From positions 110,825 to 174,824 of the forward strand of contig HF991483.1 in the NCBI GenBank assembly GCA_000433095.1: a stretch of DNA of 64,000 bases, written 5' to 3'. Position numbers and translations under genes: made by a program. Numbering within the stretch: position 1 is the stretch's first letter; every line of letters begins with the position of its first letter. This stretch comes from Clostridium sp. CAG:967. Its GTDB lineage: Bacteria > Cyanobacteriota > Vampirovibrionia > Gastranaerophilales > Gastranaerophilaceae. Below, piece by piece: positions 1-8,747 of the stretch. The notes beneath the pieces were generated by a model. It was not told the origin of the DNA, did no database searches, and was given only the letters and a program-made list of their open reading frames with translations.

Positions 1-1
1 T

Positions 2-1891
2 GCCGAAGTTCTGCTTGAAGATTTAGATAAACTTACAGGCTGGGGCGACAATGTAAAAACAATGCAGGCTAACTGGATTGGAAAATCACAAGGGGCTGTT
101 TTCGAATTTAAAGTTGTAGAAAAAGATATAAATATTCCTGTGTATACTACAAGACCTGATACTGTTCACGGTATTACATATCTTGTTGTAGCGCCTGAAT
201 ATAAAGATATAGAACTTCTTACAACTCCTGAAAATAAGGAAGCGGTTGAAGCTTACAGAGCTAACGCACGTAAAATGACTGAAATTGAAAGACTTTCAAC
301 TGACCGTATAAAAACAGGTGTTCCTCTCGGTACGCACTGTATAAATCCGTTTACGGGTGAAAAATTCCCTCTCTGGACAGCGGATTATGCGCTTGCAGAA
401 TACGGTACGGGTGCTGTAATGGCGGTTCCTGCTCATGATACACGTGACTTTGATTTTGCAAAAAAATATAACCTTCCTGTTAAAGTTGTTATACAAAATC
501 CTGAAAATCCTTCGGATTGCAAAGATGAAGCTTATACAGAAGAGGGTATTCTTATAAATTCCAATGAATTTAACGGAATGAAAAATGAAGAGGCTAAAAA
601 AGCTATAACAGAAAAAGCTGTAAGAGAAGGTTTTGGTGAATTCAAAACACAATACAGACTTCGTGACTGGCTTGTTTCCCGTCAAAGATACTGGGGGGCT
701 CCTATCCCTGTTGTATATTGCGAAAAATGCGGTATTCAAACAGTACCTGAAGAGCAGCTTCCTGTATTGCTTCCAAAAGACGTTGATTTCAGTGTTGCAG
801 GTAAATCTCCGATTACTACATCTAAATCTTTTGTAGAAACAACCTGTCCTTGCTGCGGAGGTCCTGCAAGACGTGAAACTGATACTATGGATACATTTGT
901 ATGTTCAAGCTGGTATTATTTGCGTTATTCGGATGCGAAGAATGACCAGATGCCGTTTGCAAAAGATAAAGTGAATAAGTGGCTTCCTGTAGACCAGTAT
1001 GTCGGCGGTATTGAACACGCTATTTTGCACTTGTTGTATTCAAGATTTTTCACTAAAGCTTTAAGAGATATGGGGCTTCTTGATTTTGATGAGCCTTTTG
1101 AAAATCTTTTGACACAAGGTATGGTTTTAAAAGACGGTTCAAAGATGTCTAAATCTAAAGGCAACACTGTTGATCCTGATGAAATCTTTGAAAACTACGG
1201 TGCTGATACAGCAAGATTATTTATTCTGTCAGATTCACCTCCGGCAAGAGATTTTGACTGGTCAGATGCAGGGGTTGAAGGCTGCTATAAATTCCTGAAC
1301 AGAGTTTGGAGATTAATTTCTTCCAGCGCTGATGATATTTCTTTGAACTATCCTGTACTTACTGCCGGTTCATTAAAGAAAAAAGATAATGACGATCTTC
1401 TTCGTGCGGTTCATATGGCAATAAAGGGTATTACAAATGATATCTCTAATGATTTCCAATTCAATACAGTGATTTCGAAATACAGAGAGCTGGTTAATGC
1501 AATCTATGATTGGAAAGCTAAGAAATCAGAACTTGATGATGAAGATAAATCAATATTTAGTTTTGCGATTGTAACACTTGTAAAATTAATGTCACCTGTT
1601 GCAGTCCATTTGACAGAAGAAACTTGGAACGATTTGGGCGGTGAAGGTTCAATTCATGAACAAAAATGGCCTGAATGGGACGAAAATCTGGCTAAAGCAA
1701 GTTCAATCACTCTTGTTGTACAGATTAACGGCAAGGTTAAAGATAAAATTGAGGCTGATGAAGCGTTATCACAAGAAGAACTGAAAGAGTTAGCGCTTAA
1801 CAGTCCGAAAATTAAGGAATTAACCGAAGGTAAAACTATAGTAAAAACTATTGTTGTACCAAAGAAACTTGTCAATATCGTTATAAAATAA
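2..1891 (+). CDS. leuS: Leucyl-tRNA synthetase, 5'-truncated by the window edge
   Basis: Charges tRNA-Leu with leucine in the cytoplasm. The reading frame is open from base 2, so the gene starts before the window; 629 residues are visible. The editing (CP1) domain comes first, with the TTRPDT motif near residue 30 and the GTGAVMAVPAHDTRD stretch near 135. The catalytic core follows, with a zinc-type CEKCG...CPCCG region and the KMSKS signature near visible residue 381 (GSKMSKSKGN). The anticodon-binding and C-terminal domains end in VNIVIK. The N-terminal HIGH motif must lie outside the window. No neighbour overlaps it, and a strong terminator follows. Family assignment is secure. Confidence 0.97.
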   Translation, partial: AEVLLEDLDKLTGWGDNVKTMQANWIGKSQGAVFEFKVVEKDINIPVYTTRPDTVHGITYLVVAPEYKDIELLTTPENKEAVEAYRANARKMTEIERLSTDRIKTGVPLGTHCINPFTGEKFPLWTADYALAEYGTGAVMAVPAHDTRDFDFAKKYNLPVKVVIQNPENPSDCKDEAYTEEGILINSNEFNGMKNEEAKKAITEKAVREGFGEFKTQYRLRDWLVSRQRYWGAPIPVVYCEKCGIQTVPEEQLPVLLPKDVDFSVAGKSPITTSKSFVETTCPCCGGPARRETDTMDTFVCSSWYYLRYSDAKNDQMPFAKDKVNKWLPVDQYVGGIEHAILHLLYSRFFTKALRDMGLLDFDEPFENLLTQGMVLKDGSKMSKSKGNTVDPDEIFENYGADTARLFILSDSPPARDFDWSDAGVEGCYKFLNRVWRLISSSADDISLNYPVLTAGSLKKKDNDDLLRAVHMAIKGITNDISNDFQFNTVISKYRELVNAIYDWKAKKSELDDEDKSIFSFAIVTLVKLMSPVAVHLTEETWNDLGGEGSIHEQKWPEWDENLAKASSITLVVQINGKVKDKIEADEALSQEELKELALNSPKIKELTEGKTIVKTIVVPKKLVNIVIK

Positions 1892-1909
1892 CAATAAATA
1901 TATTTTTTA

Positions 1910-1938
1910 AGCCGCCTGAAAAATACAGGCGGTTTTTA
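1910..1938 (+). terminator. Intrinsic terminator after leuS
   Basis: Stem CCGCCTG (1912-1918) pairs with CAGGCGG (1926-1932) across a 7-nt A-rich loop, followed by TTTTT. It lies 20 bases after the leuS stop codon. Confidence 0.9.
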
Positions 1939-1995
1939 ATTGCTAAAAAATGTATACTTATGTTTATAACTATAATCCTAATGCTTTTTTTGTAT

Positions 1996-2001
1996 TATAA
2001 T
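1996..2001 (+). promoter_or_regulatory. Probable -10 box of the murC operon
   Basis: A perfect TATAAT lies about 40 bases before murC and after the leuS terminator. No convincing -35 hexamer is visible at 17 bases upstream. Assignment rests on position and consensus only. Confidence 0.4.
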
Positions 2002-2044
2002 AAAGTTGTTGATATATACATAATTTAGGGATAGAGTTTTGATA

Positions 2045-3466
2045 ATGTCTGAAAGATTTACTAAAATTACTCCAAAGTCTGAGGGGAAAGTGTCTTTGAC
2101 ACAGAAATATTATTTTATTGCAATAGGTGGTGTAGGAATGAGCGGTTTGGCTAAGTATTTGTTGGAAAACGGATGCGAAGTTTCAGGCTCTGATATTTGT
2201 GACAGTAAATATATTGATAAGTTGAGAAATTTGGGCGCAACTGTTTATATAGGACAGAGAGCGGAAAATGTTCCGTCAGATGCAACAATTGTTGCAAGTA
2301 CTGCTATAAGGGAAGACAATCCTGAAATGATAAGAGCTAAAGAGTTGGGACTTAAAATTTATCACCGTTCGGATATATTGGCTGAAATTTCAAAATGGGG
2401 TAAGTTTTTCATCGGATATTCAGGTACCCACGGCAAGACAACAACAAGCGGACTTTGTTCTTATGTATTAGAAAAGGCAGGCTTAAAACCTTCTTATGTA
2501 GTAGGCGGCATTATTCCGGAAATAGGATGCAATGCACATTGTCAGGAGGGAAAATTCTTTGCGGCGGAACTTGATGAGAGTGACGGGACAATAGTTAAAT
2601 ATTCTCCTAATATATGTGTGGTTAACAATTTGGAAGCTGATCACCTTGATTTTTATAAAGATGGTTTAAAATCCATATTGGAAACATTTGAAAAGTTTAT
2701 TTCAAATATGTCAGATGATGCGGTTTTACTGGTAAACAAGGATTGTAAAGCAGCAATGAGTTTGCACAACCATAAAGTTTTGACTTTTGGTTTATCAGAT
2801 GCTGATTATACTGCGAAAAATATAGAGTTTGGTTCTGAATATACTTCGTTTGATGTTTATTATAAAGGTGAATTTTTAACTGATATGAAAATAATTTTGC
2901 GTGGAAAACATAATGTTTATAACGCTTTATCAGTTCTTGCAAGTCTTCATCAGGCAGGCGTTGATGTAAATCTTGTTAAACCGCATTTTGCAACTTTCAC
3001 GGGTATGGGAAGAAGATTCCAAAAGGTTTGCGAATTCAACGGGGTTACAATATTCGATGACTACGCACACCATCCGACTGAAATCAAAGCTACACTGTCT
3101 TCTGCTGAAGGGATGAATGACAAAAACATAATTGCTGTTTTCCAGCCGCACAGATACACAAGACTTAAAAACTTGTGGAATGAGTTTCTTGATGCTTTCG
3201 GAGGTGTAGACAGAGTTGTTGTTACTGATGTTTATGCAGCATCAGAAGATGAAATTCAAGGTATAAATTCCGAAAATTTTGTTAAAGAATTGTCAGAAAA
3301 AGCTAACTGTGAATACATTTCAGGAAGTATTCGTGATGTTGCTAAAAAACTTTATCCGACTTTAAAAGAAAATGATGTTGTAATTGGGCTTGGAGCAGGA
3401 ACAATTACAAATTTAGGAAAAGAATTACAGCACCTTAATAATGAGGTAGCAGCCATTGGACACTAA
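2045..3466 (+). CDS. murC: UDP-N-acetylmuramate--L-alanine ligase
   Basis: Adds L-alanine to UDP-MurNAc, the first amino-acid step of peptidoglycan precursor synthesis, in the cytoplasm with ATP. The N-terminal nucleotide fold has GVGMSGLA (about residues 17-24). The ATP loop GTHGKTTT is near residue 128, followed by the Mur-ligase LEADHLDFY and DDYAHHPTE motifs. About 473 residues is normal for MurC. I chose ATG 2045; an in-frame TTG at 2039 lies 8 bases after AGGG (2027-2030) and is a real alternative. It heads a tightly packed run with murB, ddl and ftsQ, and its end overlaps the murB start by 11 bases. Confidence 0.95.
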   Translation: MSERFTKITPKSEGKVSLTQKYYFIAIGGVGMSGLAKYLLENGCEVSGSDICDSKYIDKLRNLGATVYIGQRAENVPSDATIVASTAIREDNPEMIRAKELGLKIYHRSDILAEISKWGKFFIGYSGTHGKTTTSGLCSYVLEKAGLKPSYVVGGIIPEIGCNAHCQEGKFFAAELDESDGTIVKYSPNICVVNNLEADHLDFYKDGLKSILETFEKFISNMSDDAVLLVNKDCKAAMSLHNHKVLTFGLSDADYTAKNIEFGSEYTSFDVYYKGEFLTDMKIILRGKHNVYNALSVLASLHQAGVDVNLVKPHFATFTGMGRRFQKVCEFNGVTIFDDYAHHPTEIKATLSSAEGMNDKNIIAVFQPHRYTRLKNLWNEFLDAFGGVDRVVVTDVYAASEDEIQGINSENFVKELSEKANCEYISGSIRDVAKKLYPTLKENDVVIGLGAGTITNLGKELQHLNNEVAAIGH

Positions 3467-4346
3467 TTTTAATATTCAAAAATTAACTTCGTATAAAATT
3501 GGCGGCGAAATTGCAAGAATATATTTTCCGGCAAGCATAGAAGAATTCGTTGAAGCTGCAAAAAAAGAACCTGATGTCTTTGTTGCAGGTAATCTTTCAA
3601 ATGTTCTTGTGTCTTCATCCGGATATAATGGAGCTGTTATTTCAACATCTAAATTAAATGATATTAAAATTGAAGGGAATAAGATTATTGCAGGGGCTGG
3701 AGTTCGAGGAACTAAACTTTCGAAATTTGCTTGTGAAAACGGGTTAAGCGGACTTGAGTTTATGATAGCTTTTCCTGGTTCTGTGGGCGGTGAAGTGTTT
3801 ATGAATGCCGGGGCGCACGGTCAGATGATTGCGGATGTTTTAAGCACGGCAAAAGTATACTGTCCTGATAAAGGTGTTATAAATTTATCTAAGGATGAAA
3901 TGGAATTCAGCTACAGAACATCAATTTGTCAAAGAAAGCCTTATTCTGTGCTTGAAGCTGAGTTTGTTTTAACACCTCTAGCACAAGATAAAATTCAGGA
4001 AAAAATGAATGAGAATTTGTCATTCAGACAAAATAAACAGCCTGCATTGACGTTGCCTAATTGCGGGAGTGTATTCAGAAATCCTCAAGGAGATTTTGCA
4101 GGCAGATTGTTGGAAAGTGTTGAAGTAAAAGGTCTTGTGTGCGGCGGTGCAAGAGTTTGGGAAAATCATGCAAACTTTATCGTGAATGACGGAACTGCAA
4201 CATCGCTGGATGTTTTAAGATTAATGTTTGAAATGCATAAAAGGGTAAAAGAGAAGTATAATATTAACTTAATGCCCGAGGTTAGATTTTTGGGCGGAAA
4301 TAATGAAGAAGAGGTTGAGATATGCAAAATATTGTATCAAAAATAG
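3456..4346 (+). CDS. murB: UDP-N-acetylenolpyruvoylglucosamine reductase
   Basis: Flavoprotein that reduces UDP-GlcNAc-enolpyruvate to UDP-MurNAc with NADPH. The start TSYKIGGEIARIYFP, the FAD-binding GNLSNVLVSS stretch (a GxGSN-like loop), IAFPGSVGGEVFMNAGAHG and the catalytic serine segment LPNCGSVFRNP (near residue 205) fit the family, as does the length of 296. The start is TTG at 3456, supported by GAGGT at 3443-3447 with 8-base spacing. It overlaps murC, implying translational coupling. It overlaps the start of ddl by 25 bases. MurB acts before MurC in the pathway, so the gene order is reversed relative to reaction order. Confidence 0.95.
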   Translation: MDTNFNIQKLTSYKIGGEIARIYFPASIEEFVEAAKKEPDVFVAGNLSNVLVSSSGYNGAVISTSKLNDIKIEGNKIIAGAGVRGTKLSKFACENGLSGLEFMIAFPGSVGGEVFMNAGAHGQMIADVLSTAKVYCPDKGVINLSKDEMEFSYRTSICQRKPYSVLEAEFVLTPLAQDKIQEKMNENLSFRQNKQPALTLPNCGSVFRNPQGDFAGRLLESVEVKGLVCGGARVWENHANFIVNDGTATSLDVLRLMFEMHKRVKEKYNINLMPEVRFLGGNNEEEVEICKILYQK

Positions 4347-5272
4347 ATAAGAGTGCTAAAATTGCCGTACTTGCCGGCGGAATGTCATCGGAAGCAGAAA
4401 TTTCAAAAAGATCCGGAAAAGGCTGCTTTGATGCATTGAAAAGCTTAGGCTATGTAAATGCGGAGTTAGTTGTTGTTGATGAGAATATTGCGCAAACTTT
4501 AAAAAACGGCAAGTTTGATTATGCATATAATGCTTTGCACGGTAAATACGGTGAAGACGGATGCATACAGGGAGTTTTAGAAATTCTTCAAATACCTTAT
4601 ACAGGCTGCGGCGTAATGTCAAGTTCGGTTTGCATGAATAAGGAATATACAAAACGAATTCTTTCTACCTGTAAAGATATTCCTTTGATAAAATCTGTTT
4701 TTGTGAAAAAAGGTGAAGACGTTGTTGAAAAAACAAAGGATTTGAATTATCCGTTGATTACTAAACCGGTTAATGAAGGATCAAGTTTTGGGATGACAAA
4801 AGTAAATTCTCCTGATGAATTGGAAAGCGCTTATTTAGATGCAATAAAATACAATGATGACGTGCTTATTGAAGAATATCTTGTCGGGAAAGCCGCTACT
4901 GTCGGAGTAATAGGTGACGGTGCTGAACGTATAGTCACTGAAATCCTTGAAATGCGCCCTAAGCATGAATGGTACGATTATGAGTGCAAATATACGAAAG
5001 GTATGACAGAATTTGTTCTTCCGGCAGAGATTTCAAAAGAAATGACTGAAAAAGTCAAAAAGATTGCCTTGAAAGCTTTTGAAGCAGCCGGTTGTTCGGG
5101 TGTGTCAAGAGTTGATTTTCATATCGTTGATGATGTACCTTATGTTCTTGAAATTAACACAAGTCCCGGCATGACAGAAACCAGTGATTTGCCAGCTCAA
5201 GCCGCAGCTATGGGTATTGATTATGCTAATCTGGTACAATTAATTTTAAACAGCGCAGGATTAAATAAATAA
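4322..5272 (+). CDS. ddl: D-alanine--D-alanine ligase
   Basis: ATP-grasp ligase that joins two D-alanines for the peptidoglycan stem peptide. It begins with IAVLAGGMSSEAEISKRSG (the Ddl N-terminal signature). HGKYGEDGCIQGVLEI follows near residue 74, then the ATP-grasp core with KPVNEGSSFGM and the C-terminal EINTSPGMTETSDLP motif. At 316 residues it is of typical length. GAGG lies just before ATG 4322 inside the end of murB. Its stop codon overlaps the ftsQ start as TAATG, so ftsQ is likely translated by re-initiation. Confidence 0.95.
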   Translation: MQNIVSKIDKSAKIAVLAGGMSSEAEISKRSGKGCFDALKSLGYVNAELVVVDENIAQTLKNGKFDYAYNALHGKYGEDGCIQGVLEILQIPYTGCGVMSSSVCMNKEYTKRILSTCKDIPLIKSVFVKKGEDVVEKTKDLNYPLITKPVNEGSSFGMTKVNSPDELESAYLDAIKYNDDVLIEEYLVGKAATVGVIGDGAERIVTEILEMRPKHEWYDYECKYTKGMTEFVLPAEISKEMTEKVKKIALKAFEAAGCSGVSRVDFHIVDDVPYVLEINTSPGMTETSDLPAQAAAMGIDYANLVQLILNSAGLNK

Positions 5273-6198
5273 TGGATGATGAATTAAATCAACTAAATAA
5301 TGATGAAATTGAAATTCAGGAAGAATATGTCGAAGTTGTAGAACAGGTAGATTTGCAGCAGCCGCCTATTCCTGACGGAAAACATCTTGTGAAGAAAAAA
5401 CGCAGGGAACGTTTGATTAGAAAAGGACGTATGAAACAAGAACGTTTTCGTGGTTTTATGCGATTTTTCATATCATTATTCCTTCTTCTGGGGCTTGGAT
5501 ATGCGTTAAGATGCCACGGATGGTATATGGATAAAAACGCATTTAATTATGTCGGCGGAGGTGCTGTTGAGATTATCAATAATAAAATTGTACCTTCTCA
5601 TAAAGTTCTTGCTTTGTTAAAAAGAAGTAACGTGCCTGATGCGCCTGTATATATGGCACGTACCAATGAAATTAAAAAAGAACTCATGCAGCTTCCGCCT
5701 ATTGAAAATGTTTACATCAGAAGATACGCTTTCCCTGCAAGAATACAAATTATCATCAGAGAAAGAATTCCTGCAATTACTATTTCTCCTGACGTAAAAG
5801 TAGCTCCCGTTGCATTCTTCACTACGGACGGAAAGCTTATCGGACGTGAATATTTGCCGTTAAGCAAGGATTATAAAACTATACTTGTTTTGTCCTACGG
5901 CAACAAGGGTGATGATTATCACAAATGGGATCTGGCGAAAATTCAGCAAATAAGGAAAATTGTTAAATATATAGAAACTTATTCTAAAGAACCTGTTGAG
6001 TATGTTGATTTCAGAAATCCTAACGATGTATTTGTTAAGGTAGAAACGGTTAATATAAGATTAGGAAAACTTGATGATACGGTTTACAAACGGATTGAAA
6101 GAATTCCTTCAATATTGCCTCAGGTAAAACTTGTTGATTCTAAGGTAAAATATCTTGATTTAAGCTGGGAAAAGGTTAACTATTTGAAGTTACAGTAA
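5272..6198 (+). CDS. ftsQ: Cell-division protein FtsQ/DivIB (POTRA domain)
   Basis: Bitopic membrane protein of the divisome that connects early and late division proteins. A long acidic then strongly basic cytoplasmic tail (residues 1-60, rich in K and R) precedes one transmembrane helix (about residues 61-80). The POTRA region follows (PPIENVYIRRYAFPARIQIIIRERIP) and then an FtsQ-type C-terminal domain. The 308 residues fit. It sits directly after ddl, as in many dcw clusters, but no ftsA or ftsZ follows; nadE comes next instead. Confidence 0.85.
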   Translation: MDDELNQLNNDEIEIQEEYVEVVEQVDLQQPPIPDGKHLVKKKRRERLIRKGRMKQERFRGFMRFFISLFLLLGLGYALRCHGWYMDKNAFNYVGGGAVEIINNKIVPSHKVLALLKRSNVPDAPVYMARTNEIKKELMQLPPIENVYIRRYAFPARIQIIIRERIPAITISPDVKVAPVAFFTTDGKLIGREYLPLSKDYKTILVLSYGNKGDDYHKWDLAKIQQIRKIVKYIETYSKEPVEYVDFRNPNDVFVKVETVNIRLGKLDDTVYKRIERIPSILPQVKLVDSKVKYLDLSWEKVNYLKLQ

Positions 6199-6216
6199 TA
6201 TAAAAAAGAGGTCATT

Positions 6217-7620
6217 ATGAAAATATCATTAGCTCAGATAAAGTTTAAAACAGCAGATTTTGAATTTAATTATAAAAATATTGTTGAAAATATAAAAACG
6301 AATTGTGATTTAATTATTTTTCCGCAGGCTGATATTGAAGAAACAGGCGGTAAAGATTTGGTTTTGGATGAAAAATGCCGTACTTGCCAGTATGAATTTT
6401 ACCAAAAAATCGCTGATAAAAATTTTCCTGTTAGCATTCTAATCGGTGATATCTTAATAAGAAACGGAGAAATCGAGGTTTCGGAAGACGGATTTTTTGA
6501 TATTTGCGGTGAAAAAGTTTATGTTTCAGATACTTTCCTTGATGATGTTGAATGTGATTTATATGTGCTGGCAAAGAACAGATATTTTGCTATGAATACA
6601 TATAAAGATTTTGTTGAAAGTATAGACGTAAAATATGATTTTGTATTTGTGAGTGCTATAGGTATTGCAGATGAAAATGTTTACGCAGGCGGAAGTTTTG
6701 CCAAAAACTCCGATAACGGCCTTGTTCTTCAAATGCCTTTCTGTAGAGAAGATATTGATACGGTAGATTTTTCAAGGGTAGTAGAATTTACTAATGAACC
6801 TATGGAAGCTCAGGTTTTATCTGTTACAACTTTTGCTTTAAAAGAATATTGTGAAAATACAGGTTTCAAAAAAGTTGTTCTGGGCTTGTCAGGCGGGATA
6901 GACAGTGCACTTACAGCTGCTTTAGCCGTAAAGGCATTGGGTTCTGAAAATGTATTGGGTATTCTAATGCCAAGTATGTTTTCTTCAGAAGGAAGTGTAA
7001 CAGACAGCTTAAAACTTGCAGAAAATCTCGGAATTGAAACTGTTACAGAACCTATAACTCCGTTGTTTGACAAATTTATGACTGAACGTTCAAGAAAACA
7101 TGATCTGGCAGAGGAGAATTTACAGGCTCGTCTTAGAGGTTTAATTTTAATGTTTTATTCTAACAGAGATAACTATCTGCTTCTTTCAACCGGAAACAAA
7201 TCTGAAAGTGCAATGGGGTTTGGAACTCTTTACGGAGATTTGGCTGGAGGTTACAACCTTATATGTGATTTGACCAAAACAAATGTTTATAAACTATCAA
7301 ACTACATTAACAGAGATGAAGAGATTATTCCTCGGGAAATAATTGATAAAGCTCCGTCTGCAGAACTTCACCCGGGACAGAAGGATCAGGACAGACTGCC
7401 TGAATATGAAGTTTTGGACGATATTATTGAAATGTATACGGAAGAAAATAAACCGTTTGAAGAAATTTATGCAAAATATGATAAATCTCTGGTTGATGAA
7501 GTTGTCAAAAAGATTTACAGAATGCAGTTTAAACGTCACCAGTGCTGTTTGGGTGTTCGCCTTACAGAACGTTCATTCTGCAACGGTTTAAATATGCCTG
7601 TTGTTCAAAAATTCTATTAA
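6217..7620 (+). CDS. nadE: NAD+ synthetase with a degenerate glutaminase (nitrilase) domain
   Basis: Converts deamido-NAD+ to NAD+. The synthetase half is intact. The ATP P-loop GLSGGIDSA is near residue 223, STGNKSE near 328 and the PSAELHPGQKDQD segment near 382. The N-terminal half (1-190) keeps the outline of a nitrilase domain, from MKISLAQIKF to NVYAGGSF. However, the CEDxW catalytic cysteine motif expected near residue 105 is absent (the segment reads KVYVSDTFLDD), and the FPE motif reads FPQAD. At 467 residues it is shorter than usual glutamine-dependent enzymes (about 540). It therefore probably uses free ammonia, which is an inference. A GAGGT RBS precedes ATG 6217. Confidence 0.93.
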   Translation: MKISLAQIKFKTADFEFNYKNIVENIKTNCDLIIFPQADIEETGGKDLVLDEKCRTCQYEFYQKIADKNFPVSILIGDILIRNGEIEVSEDGFFDICGEKVYVSDTFLDDVECDLYVLAKNRYFAMNTYKDFVESIDVKYDFVFVSAIGIADENVYAGGSFAKNSDNGLVLQMPFCREDIDTVDFSRVVEFTNEPMEAQVLSVTTFALKEYCENTGFKKVVLGLSGGIDSALTAALAVKALGSENVLGILMPSMFSSEGSVTDSLKLAENLGIETVTEPITPLFDKFMTERSRKHDLAEENLQARLRGLILMFYSNRDNYLLLSTGNKSESAMGFGTLYGDLAGGYNLICDLTKTNVYKLSNYINRDEEIIPREIIDKAPSAELHPGQKDQDRLPEYEVLDDIIEMYTEENKPFEEIYAKYDKSLVDEVVKKIYRMQFKRHQCCLGVRLTERSFCNGLNMPVVQKFY

Positions 7621-7645
7621 TAAAACAGTTTCATTCAGAGGCTTT

Positions 7646-8356
7646 TTATTTAGGTAAATTTTTAAAATAATCATGTTCGGATAATGCCTTGTATGTGCAG
7701 CCTATGCCGTTCAAACTATTATTAGAAGTTCTGGAGCAATATTGTGCATCGTTTGAAAATTTTGTACCTTCAGCTCCCATAGGCAGTAATTTTCCTGTTT
7801 CTGTGAGGTCAAACGTAAACAAATCATGTCCCCAAGCGTTTGGCGGTTTGAGATAACCGTTGACGTCAACTGTTATGAATACTTGCTTAAAATCAGGGTT
7901 GCTGTTCTCAATCAGCAAAAGTGTTCCGTCTGTAAGAAGAAGCTGACCGTCATCCAGAAAATTGTAAGTTATATTACCTGATTTAGTATAGTTTTTATAA
8001 GTATTTTTTGCATCCGGAACGTAAGAAGTATTTGTAACACAGGCAGCTAAATCAGTGGTTCCTCTGCCGCAATCTTTCAATACATTTAAATGAGGTTTTA
8101 TTTTTCCCTTCAATTCACCTGACTGCAAATTTAATGGTGAAGGTTCTATTCCGTCTTCATAAGTTATCATTAAGATTGCCTGCTGAATTACGGAAGCATT
8201 CTTTTTCAATGCTGTTTCAAGCTCTTTTGCCCTTTTATCAGCAATTAATGACGGCATGGTCAATGCTGCAACTACACCAATTATGCCGAGTGTAATTAAA
8301 ACCTCGGCTAGAGTAAATGCATAGTGTTGAACATCTTTTAATGCATTTAATTTCAT
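7646..8356 (-). CDS. Type IV pilin-like protein with prepilin leader
   Basis: Secreted or surface pseudopilin-like protein. The N-terminus carries a class III leader: a short basic peptide, then AFTLAEVLITLGIIGVVAALT (about residues 13-33), with the family's conserved Glu at +5. The following hydrophobic helix would form the filament core. The rest (residues 40-236) is a polar domain with four or more cysteines (KDCGRG, AACVTN, QYCSRT, GIGCTY), likely disulfide-bonded outside the cell. An AGGAGG RBS precedes the ATG. It is divergent from a small XRE regulator and the intergenic space carries paired operator-like repeats, so it may be that regulator's target. Exact role is unknown. Confidence 0.8.
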   Translation of the reverse strand: MKLNALKDVQHYAFTLAEVLITLGIIGVVAALTMPSLIADKRAKELETALKKNASVIQQAILMITYEDGIEPSPLNLQSGELKGKIKPHLNVLKDCGRGTTDLAACVTNTSYVPDAKNTYKNYTKSGNITYNFLDDGQLLLTDGTLLLIENSNPDFKQVFITVDVNGYLKPPNAWGHDLFTFDLTETGKLLPMGAEGTKFSNDAQYCSRTSNNSLNGIGCTYKALSEHDYFKNLPK

Positions 8357-8390
8357 TTTATATTCCTCCTGTATATAATAATAACATATT

Positions 8391-8446
8391 TTACGTATTG
8401 ACAGTACGTATAATTTACAAAAATTTACGTATAAACTGTACGTATG
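8391..8446. promoter_or_regulatory. Paired TACGTA operator repeats between pilin and XRE genes
   Basis: Four copies of the palindrome TACGTA occur at 8392-8397, 8405-8410, 8426-8431 and 8439-8444. Within each pair the start-to-start spacing is exactly 13 bases. The last copy runs into the ATG of the XRE gene. The arrangement is what a dimeric helix-turn-helix repressor controlling both directions would need; binding itself is inferred. Confidence 0.65.
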
Positions 8447-8659
8447 AATTCCGAATTTTATAAGTTATTAGGGAATAAAATAAAAAAAAGGCGCAAAGAA
8501 ATCGGTCTAACTCAACAACAGTTAGCCGATAAGATGAATATAAGTTTAAATTTTATGGGTAAAATCGAAGTTGCCTTTTCTAAACCTTCGCTTGATACGT
8601 TAATAGAGCTGGCGAAAGCTTTAGATACATCAGTTTCTGAATTAACTAAATTCGATTAA
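8444..8659 (+). CDS. Small XRE/Cro-type helix-turn-helix regulator
   Basis: A 71-residue DNA-binding protein made of a single HTH_3 domain: LGNKIKKRRKEIGLTQQQLADKMNI, followed by recognition helix LNFMGKIEVAFSKPSLDTL. No other domain is present. The ATG has no ribosome-binding sequence upstream, because the preceding bases are the TACGTA operator. This suggests a leaderless mRNA and direct autorepression. It is divergent from the pilin-like gene at 8356. Function as a repressor is an inference from size and layout. Confidence 0.9.
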   Translation: MNSEFYKLLGNKIKKRRKEIGLTQQQLADKMNISLNFMGKIEVAFSKPSLDTLIELAKALDTSVSELTKFD

Positions 8660-8695
8660 TATTTTCAATGTGTCAAGTTTTTATAAATAAAATAA

Positions 8696-8724
8696 TTGCA
8701 TTTCTGAAAAAAACTTGTTATAAT
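8696..8724 (+). promoter_or_regulatory. Sigma-70-type promoter of the metallo-beta-lactamase gene
   Basis: TTGCAT (8696-8701), 17-base spacer, TATAAT (8719-8724) with the extended TG motif at 8716-8717. It lies 23 bases before the ATG, leaving room for the GAGGAA ribosome-binding site. Confidence 0.75.
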
Positions 8725-8747
8725 AAACTATATAGCACGAGGAATTA

